Shown here one piece after another: positions 59,827 through 64,000 of a DNA stretch of 64,000 bases (position 1 is the stretch's first letter; each line of letters begins with the position of its first letter). A model generated the notes under the pieces. The model made no database searches and was not told where the DNA came from. It saw nothing but the letters and a program-made list of their open reading frames with translations. The stretch is from M3007 sp031425155 (GTDB taxonomy: Bacteria; Bacteroidota; Bacteroidia; Chitinophagales; Saprospiraceae): NCBI GenBank assembly GCA_031425155.1, contig JANPIV010000012.1, positions 62,001 to 126,000 on the forward strand. The letters are read 5' to 3'. The position numbers and the translations under genes were made by a program.

Positions 59827-59947
59827 GGTGGCAGTAATTTGTCCCAAAGGTAAGCCGTAGAAGGCAGTGGTGGATATGGGTTTATGCGGGTGGATAAAAG
59901 GAGTTGATAATCAACCACTTGTTTAACTGTTTTATCCTATATATTAT

Positions 59948-60409
59948 TCAATTAATCACCGGCAGGTGCTGCAAATAGTCATCTTCCTTGCGGCGCATCA
60001 TGGCCGCCTCTTCCGGGCTTTTGTCGCCGTAGCCTGCCAGATGCAGCACACCATGTACCATCACCCGGCAGAGTTCGTATAAGAAAGGGACGCCTTCGGT
60101 GCGGGCGTTCTCTTCCACGCGTTCGGAGCTGATGAAAATATCGCCATGAATGCTCTCCTCGGAGAGCGGGAAAGTGATGACATCGGTATAATAGTCGTGG
60201 TCGAGATACTCCACGTTGATGCCGCGCAGGTGCTCATCGGAGCAGAAAATATAATTGACTTCGTAAAAGTCTTTGCCTTCCCGGGTAGCCACCTCCACCA
60301 ACCAATCAGTCAGGGCCTGCTGGTCGGGCAGGTCGAACGTGACATCTTCAAAGTGATAGGAAACGAGCACCTCGGGGGTGTCGTCGAAAGGCAAATCGGG
60401 AAACTGCAT
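59948..60409 (-). CDS. ybeY: Endoribonuclease YbeY (rRNA maturation factor)
   Basis: 153 residues. Zinc-site region VMVHGVLHLAGYGDKSPEEAAMM: the two His of HGVLH are present, and the third ligand His of the Proteobacterial HxxxHxxxxxH motif is Asp (GYGDKS), the usual Bacteroidota form (GYKDK). Also typical are FYEVNYIFCSDEHLRGINVEYLDHDYYTDVITFPLSEE. YbeY acts in 16S rRNA 3'-end processing and ribosome quality control. The gene follows the anti-sigma-like ATPase gene by 9 bp in the same direction, so they form an operon. Confidence 0.93.
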   Translation of the reverse strand: MQFPDLPFDDTPEVLVSYHFEDVTFDLPDQQALTDWLVEVATREGKDFYEVNYIFCSDEHLRGINVEYLDHDYYTDVITFPLSEESIHGDIFISSERVEENARTEGVPFLYELCRVMVHGVLHLAGYGDKSPEEAAMMRRKEDDYLQHLPVIN

Positions 60410-60418
60410 GCGAAAAGA

Positions 60419-60826
60419 TCAATCCAGTTTGAAGCGCATTTCTACCGTGCTGCCATTACGCATAAAACGGCATTCATCGCTCAGGTGGCGCATCAGAAAC
60501 AGGCCACGGCCACCGCATTTTTCCAGACAGTCCATGCTGGTCGGGTCGGGTACATAGGACGGATCAAAACCCGGACCTTCATCCGAAACGCTGATCGCGA
60601 GGGCATTTTTCTGCTGGCGAAGGGAAATAGACACGCATTTTTTAGTGTCCGCCTGATTGCCATGCAGGATGGCGTTGGTAACGGCTTCGGTCAGGCTAAC
60701 CAGAATATTGCCGTGGGTATCGGGAGAAAGATTGTAACGGGAGGCTACGTGGTTAACAAACGGTTCAACTTTATCAACATTGGTGGGGTCAGACAGTAGG
60801 GTAAGGTTAGTGTGTAAAGCGCTCAT
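60419..60826 (-). CDS. Anti-sigma-factor-like serine kinase (RsbW/HATPase_c_2)
   Basis: 135 residues from ATG at 60826 (MSALHTNLTLLSD). GHKL ATPase with N-box ILVSLTEAVTNAILHGNQ, G1 VSDEGPGFDPSYVPDP and G2 GGRGLFLMRHLSDECRF, then STVEMRF. This is the stand-alone RsbW/SpoIIAB-type fold that binds sigma factors or anti-anti-sigma (STAS) proteins and phosphorylates the latter. No STAS or PP2C partner gene is in the window. Upstream in-frame codons (to 60940) are less likely because they would start with poorly conserved sequence. Operon with ybeY. Confidence 0.88.
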   Translation of the reverse strand: MSALHTNLTLLSDPTNVDKVEPFVNHVASRYNLSPDTHGNILVSLTEAVTNAILHGNQADTKKCVSISLRQQKNALAISVSDEGPGFDPSYVPDPTSMDCLEKCGGRGLFLMRHLSDECRFMRNGSTVEMRFKLD

Positions 60827-61343
60827 TCGCAAGTCTTTGTTAAGAAATCCAGAGAATACGAAAATATATTTCATTGGCTGCCGGGGGAGGCGTCGAGTAA
60901 TTAGAACACAGGATACTAATCGGTTAAAGGATTGGATCAAAAGTCAATTGGCCAAAGCCAAAAACAATTGTCCACTAAACACATTCGAAGAGCGGATTAT
61001 AGTAAACACGGTGCAATTTAAGATATTGTTAAGACATCGCGCAAGGGGTTGTGGAAAAAAATTCCCGATTTTTCTCAAAAAGGGACTTTTAAGACGTGTT
61101 TTCCAATAAAAGTCACTAATATTTTTTTTATTTTTTCTCAATAATTGGTGAAATACAAAAATAGGGTGACCCGTAAAAAATCGTGCCACACAAAAAGTAG
61201 TTATGGATTTTAACACAAAACCCACCGACCCATCATTCATGTTATGCTTTTGCAAAATATTTTATTGAAAAAAATTAGTTTTGGCAACTCCAAACCTTGA
61301 TATGTATATTTTCACCCATCTTTTTTATCAAAATCATTCCTGT
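60827..61343 (+). promoter_or_regulatory. Intergenic region with candidate -33/-7 promoter of the TonB-dependent receptor
   Basis: 517 bp between divergent genes, AT-rich towards the right. TTTG (61280-61283), 21-nt spacer and TATATTTT (61305-61312) approximate the Bacteroidota TTTG-N-TAnnTTTG promoter, about 31 bp before the receptor ATG. Otherwise I see no gene or repeat in it. Confidence 0.45.
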
Positions 61344-64000
61344 ATGAAGCTATTTCAACTATCCCTTTTGACGTGTTGCCTGCTCCTGGGTAACATGCTT
61401 GCCGCCCAACGCATCGTCAGCGGCACCGTAACCAGCGATTCCGGCGAACCCCTGATCGGGGCAACCGTGAAAGCGCAAGGCACCACACGCGGCACCCTCA
61501 CCGATATCGTCGGACACTACCAGTTGGAAGTGCCGCCGGAGACGACCACCCTGGTCTTCAGCTACACGGGCAGCCAAACCCTCGAAATCAGTCTCGGTAC
61601 TGGCGAAACAGTGGATGCCATCCTCGCCGAAGGTTACGAACTGAACGACGTGGTGGTGATCGGCTCGCGCAGTGCCACCCGCACTAAACTTACAACAGCC
61701 GTGCCAGTGGACGTAATTCCCATTCAAAACGTGGTGAATGAAGTGGGTCAGGTGGACCTCAACCAAATTCTGACCTACGTAGCCCCTTCTTTCCAGTCAT
61801 CGCGCCAAGCCATCTCCGATGGTACGGATCACGTGGACCCGGCGCAGCTGCGTGGCCTCGGCCCCGACCAGGTGCTGGTGCTGGTGAATGGCAAACGCCG
61901 CCATCAAAGTGCGCTGGTGAATGTGAACGGCACCGTGAATCGTGGTACGGTCGGTACGGACTTGAACGCCATCCCGGCAACAGCGGTGGAGCGCATCGAA
62001 ATCCTGCGCGACGGTGCAGCAGCCCAGTACGGCTCCGATGCTATTGCCGGCGTGATCAACATCGTGACCAAGCGCAAAACCGGCCTGCTCGACGTGTCTG
62101 CCTCTGCTGGCCAGTACTTTACCACGTACGATAAGAACTTCGCTTACAACAAAATCAACAACATCGCCGCTGATCCGTCAGTGGATGTACAGGATGGATT
62201 GACGTATCAGGGCGGAGCCAATTATGGCTTTAATCTCGGCAAAAAAGGGTTTGTAAACCTGACCGGCGAGTATTCGCAACGTGGCGCGACCAACCGAACG
62301 GGCTTGTACACTGGCCAAATTTATCCCAGAAACGGGGCTGGTCAAATCAGCGACGACTCTATTCTGGGTGCCAAACGCCTGACCCGCGATCATTTCGATA
62401 TGCGTATCGGTAACTCCGAAGTGAAAAGCGGCGGTGCGTTTTTGAACGCTGGTTACGAACTATCGGAAGGCTGGGAAATTTACCTGTTCGGTGGTTACAA
62501 CAAAAAGCAGGGCAACGCGGCTGGTTTTTACCGCTATCCGACCGGCATTCCGGCATCTTCCAACGCCCGGAGCATTTATCCCGATGGTTTTTTGCCCAAT
62601 ATTAATAGTGACGTGACCGATATATCGGGTTCGCTCGGAGTACGTGGCAAAATTGGTGGCTGGAGTGCCGATCTCAGTCAGACTTTTGGTAGAAACGAGT
62701 TTGATTTCAGTGTTTCTAACTCGGTGAATTATACCCAATCGAACATAGAGCCGGGTAATATTCAGCGCGAATTTGAAGCGGGCGGGCTGTCTTTTCAACA
62801 ATTGACGACCAACCTGGATTTGGCCCATGAGTATAAAGTATTGAGTGGCCTGAATGTGGCCCTCGGCGGTGAATACCGGATTGATGAATTTGAAATAGTC
62901 GCCGGTGAAGAGGCTTCTTACAAAAATTACAATACTGCTGCCAGTATAGCCGCTGGTGCGCAGGTTTTCTCCGGTTTTCAGCCGCAAAATGCTGGCTCCA
63001 ACAGCCGTAACAGTGCTGCCGGTTATCTGGATATTGAGTTGGACTTAACCTCCCGCTTTTTGGTTGGCGGTGCCGTGCGCTTTGAAAATTACTCCGACTT
63101 TGGGCAGACGGTCAATTATAAGGCCGTAGCGCGTTACCGGCTTTCTGACTATTTCACGCTGCGGGCTTCTACCAGTACTGGCTTCCGGGCGCCTTCGCAG
63201 CAGCAGAAATACTACGCCAAAACGAATACGCTCTTCGTGAATGGCCCCAATGGCCTGCAACCCGTAGAAAGCGGCACTTTCACCAACGATAGCCGCCCGG
63301 CGGAAATATTTGGTATTCCTGATCTGAAAGAGGAAACTTCGGTGAGTTATGCGGGTGGTATTAGTTGGCGGCCAACAGGTGGGCTGGAACTCACAGTAGA
63401 TGCGTATCAGATTGATATTGATGATCGGATTGTATTGACCAACAACTTTAGCGCCGGAGGCAATGCCGAAATAGCCGCCCAACTCGCCGCTGCCGGGGCT
63501 ACTACTGCCAATTTCTTTTCCAATGCCGTCAATACCCGTTCGAGCGGCGTGGAAGCGGTGCTGGCCTACACCACGCGTTTTGAGAATAAACAGGAACTGC
63601 GTTTGGTACTGGCGGGTACCTATATTGACAACGAAGTCAAAAAAGGAGCAAACGGAAAACCGATCATCAAATCGTCGGATATTCTGGAAAGCACCGGGCA
63701 AGTGGGCAGTTACTTCAACCGCGAAGACCAAAGCCGGATTGAAGTGGCCAATCCGCGCACCAAGGCCAGCCTGACCATCAATTACAAAGCCGGGCCGCTT
63801 TCCTTTATGCTGCGCAACGCCTATTGGGGCAAGGTGGAGTACCTGGATCCGATTAATTTCAACGACCAAACGACCTGGCCAAAAGCCGCCCCCTACTACA
63901 CCGCCGCGACCAATACTTACAATCCGGTCGCTTTCAAAAACGCCTTTACCGGCCTGAATGAGACCTTCGATCAGACTTTTAGCCCAAAAGTAGTGACCGA
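61344..64000 (+). CDS. TonB-dependent outer-membrane receptor (5' part, cut by window end)
   Basis: At least 885 codons; the frame is open at 64000. Signal peptide 1-20 (MKLFQLSLLTCCLLLGNMLA). A carboxypeptidase-regulatory-like domain (about 22-95: RIVSGTVTSDSGEPLIGATVKAQGTTRGTLTDIVGHYQLEVP) is followed by the plug with a possible TonB-box region at VVVIGSRSATRTK, then VDLNQILTYVAPSF, LRGLGPDQVLVLVNGKRRHQSA and VERIEILRDGAAAQYGSDAIAGVINIVTK. The beta-barrel follows. The plug resembles iron-complex or cofactor receptors, not SusC, and no SusD gene is visible. It imports a substrate that cannot be named from sequence. Confidence 0.93.
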   Translation, partial: MKLFQLSLLTCCLLLGNMLAAQRIVSGTVTSDSGEPLIGATVKAQGTTRGTLTDIVGHYQLEVPPETTTLVFSYTGSQTLEISLGTGETVDAILAEGYELNDVVVIGSRSATRTKLTTAVPVDVIPIQNVVNEVGQVDLNQILTYVAPSFQSSRQAISDGTDHVDPAQLRGLGPDQVLVLVNGKRRHQSALVNVNGTVNRGTVGTDLNAIPATAVERIEILRDGAAAQYGSDAIAGVINIVTKRKTGLLDVSASAGQYFTTYDKNFAYNKINNIAADPSVDVQDGLTYQGGANYGFNLGKKGFVNLTGEYSQRGATNRTGLYTGQIYPRNGAGQISDDSILGAKRLTRDHFDMRIGNSEVKSGGAFLNAGYELSEGWEIYLFGGYNKKQGNAAGFYRYPTGIPASSNARSIYPDGFLPNINSDVTDISGSLGVRGKIGGWSADLSQTFGRNEFDFSVSNSVNYTQSNIEPGNIQREFEAGGLSFQQLTTNLDLAHEYKVLSGLNVALGGEYRIDEFEIVAGEEASYKNYNTAASIAAGAQVFSGFQPQNAGSNSRNSAAGYLDIELDLTSRFLVGGAVRFENYSDFGQTVNYKAVARYRLSDYFTLRASTSTGFRAPSQQQKYYAKTNTLFVNGPNGLQPVESGTFTNDSRPAEIFGIPDLKEETSVSYAGGISWRPTGGLELTVDAYQIDIDDRIVLTNNFSAGGNAEIAAQLAAAGATTANFFSNAVNTRSSGVEAVLAYTTRFENKQELRLVLAGTYIDNEVKKGANGKPIIKSSDILESTGQVGSYFNREDQSRIEVANPRTKASLTINYKAGPLSFMLRNAYWGKVEYLDPINFNDQTTWPKAAPYYTAATNTYNPVAFKNAFTGLNETFDQTFSPKVVT

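Noticed and set aside
61344..64000. SusC-type nutrient receptor
   Set aside because: The plug lacks the usual SusC signature and no SusD partner is in view; the plug reads like an iron-complex type receptor.

Overview
The window reads as a chromosomal segment of a Bacteroidota bacterium, most likely a Saprospiria or Cytophagia relative (family level is a guess). The support is a giant protein with a gliding-motility/type IX secretion (T9SS) C-terminal domain, two relics of T9SS type A sorting domains, a TonB-dependent receptor with an N-terminal carboxypeptidase-regulatory-like domain, and TTG-N20-TAnnTTTG promoters.

Positions 1 to about 45,350 are dominated by eleven paralogous membrane proteins (one truncated by the window start, ten complete, about 787 to 824 residues). 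Each carries two copies of a MacB-like periplasmic core plus FtsX-type three-helix module. All are on the plus strand and none has an ABC ATPase gene beside it, so they are 'orphan' permeases. Three sequence subgroups are visible: a (473, 17682, 30319), b (15119, 36527) and c (the partial gene, 10715, 20365, 23008, 25695, 42832). Six of their transcription units are preceded by the same compound control region: two 16-bp dyads of the form TGTCCG-N4-CGGACA 20 to 21 bp apart, a (A/T)(A/T)TCAA box exactly 20 nt upstream of a GG, and a sigma-54-like -24/-12 element whose GG lies 70 to 71 nt after the start of the second dyad. The other permeases sit downstream of these in the same direction, so the array looks like one regulon of six units: 10715; 15119-17682; 20365-23008-25695; 30319; 36527; 42270-42832. 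No sigma-54 activator gene is in the window.

Between the permeases lie: a Uma2-family nuclease; a signalling cluster on the minus strand (two histidine kinases, a receiver protein and a receiver-adenylate cyclase); a WYL regulator with a DinB-like protein; a membrane adenylate cyclase; a DUF2911 protein; a TIR-STAND-TPR protein resembling bacterial NLR-like immune proteins; a PepD-type dipeptidase; and a PA14-OmpA lipoprotein-like envelope protein. The intergenic spaces are unusually rich in palindromic, MITE-like repeats (at least seven families, several present twice) and in small fragments of permease 3' ends, which suggests repeated duplication and recombination.

From about 45,350 to 64,000 the content is more ordinary: a VOC protein, bestrophin plus beta-carbonic anhydrase, a DoxX-like protein, NagA, a 2,093-residue T9SS cargo protein with five exact 153-bp repeats, an ABM-like monooxygenase, a 2-oxoacid dehydrogenase E2, a HAD phosphatase, a DUF1963 protein, YbeY with an anti-sigma-like ATPase, and the 5' part of a TonB-dependent receptor cut by the window end. 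No rRNA, tRNA, CRISPR array or intact transposase was recognised.
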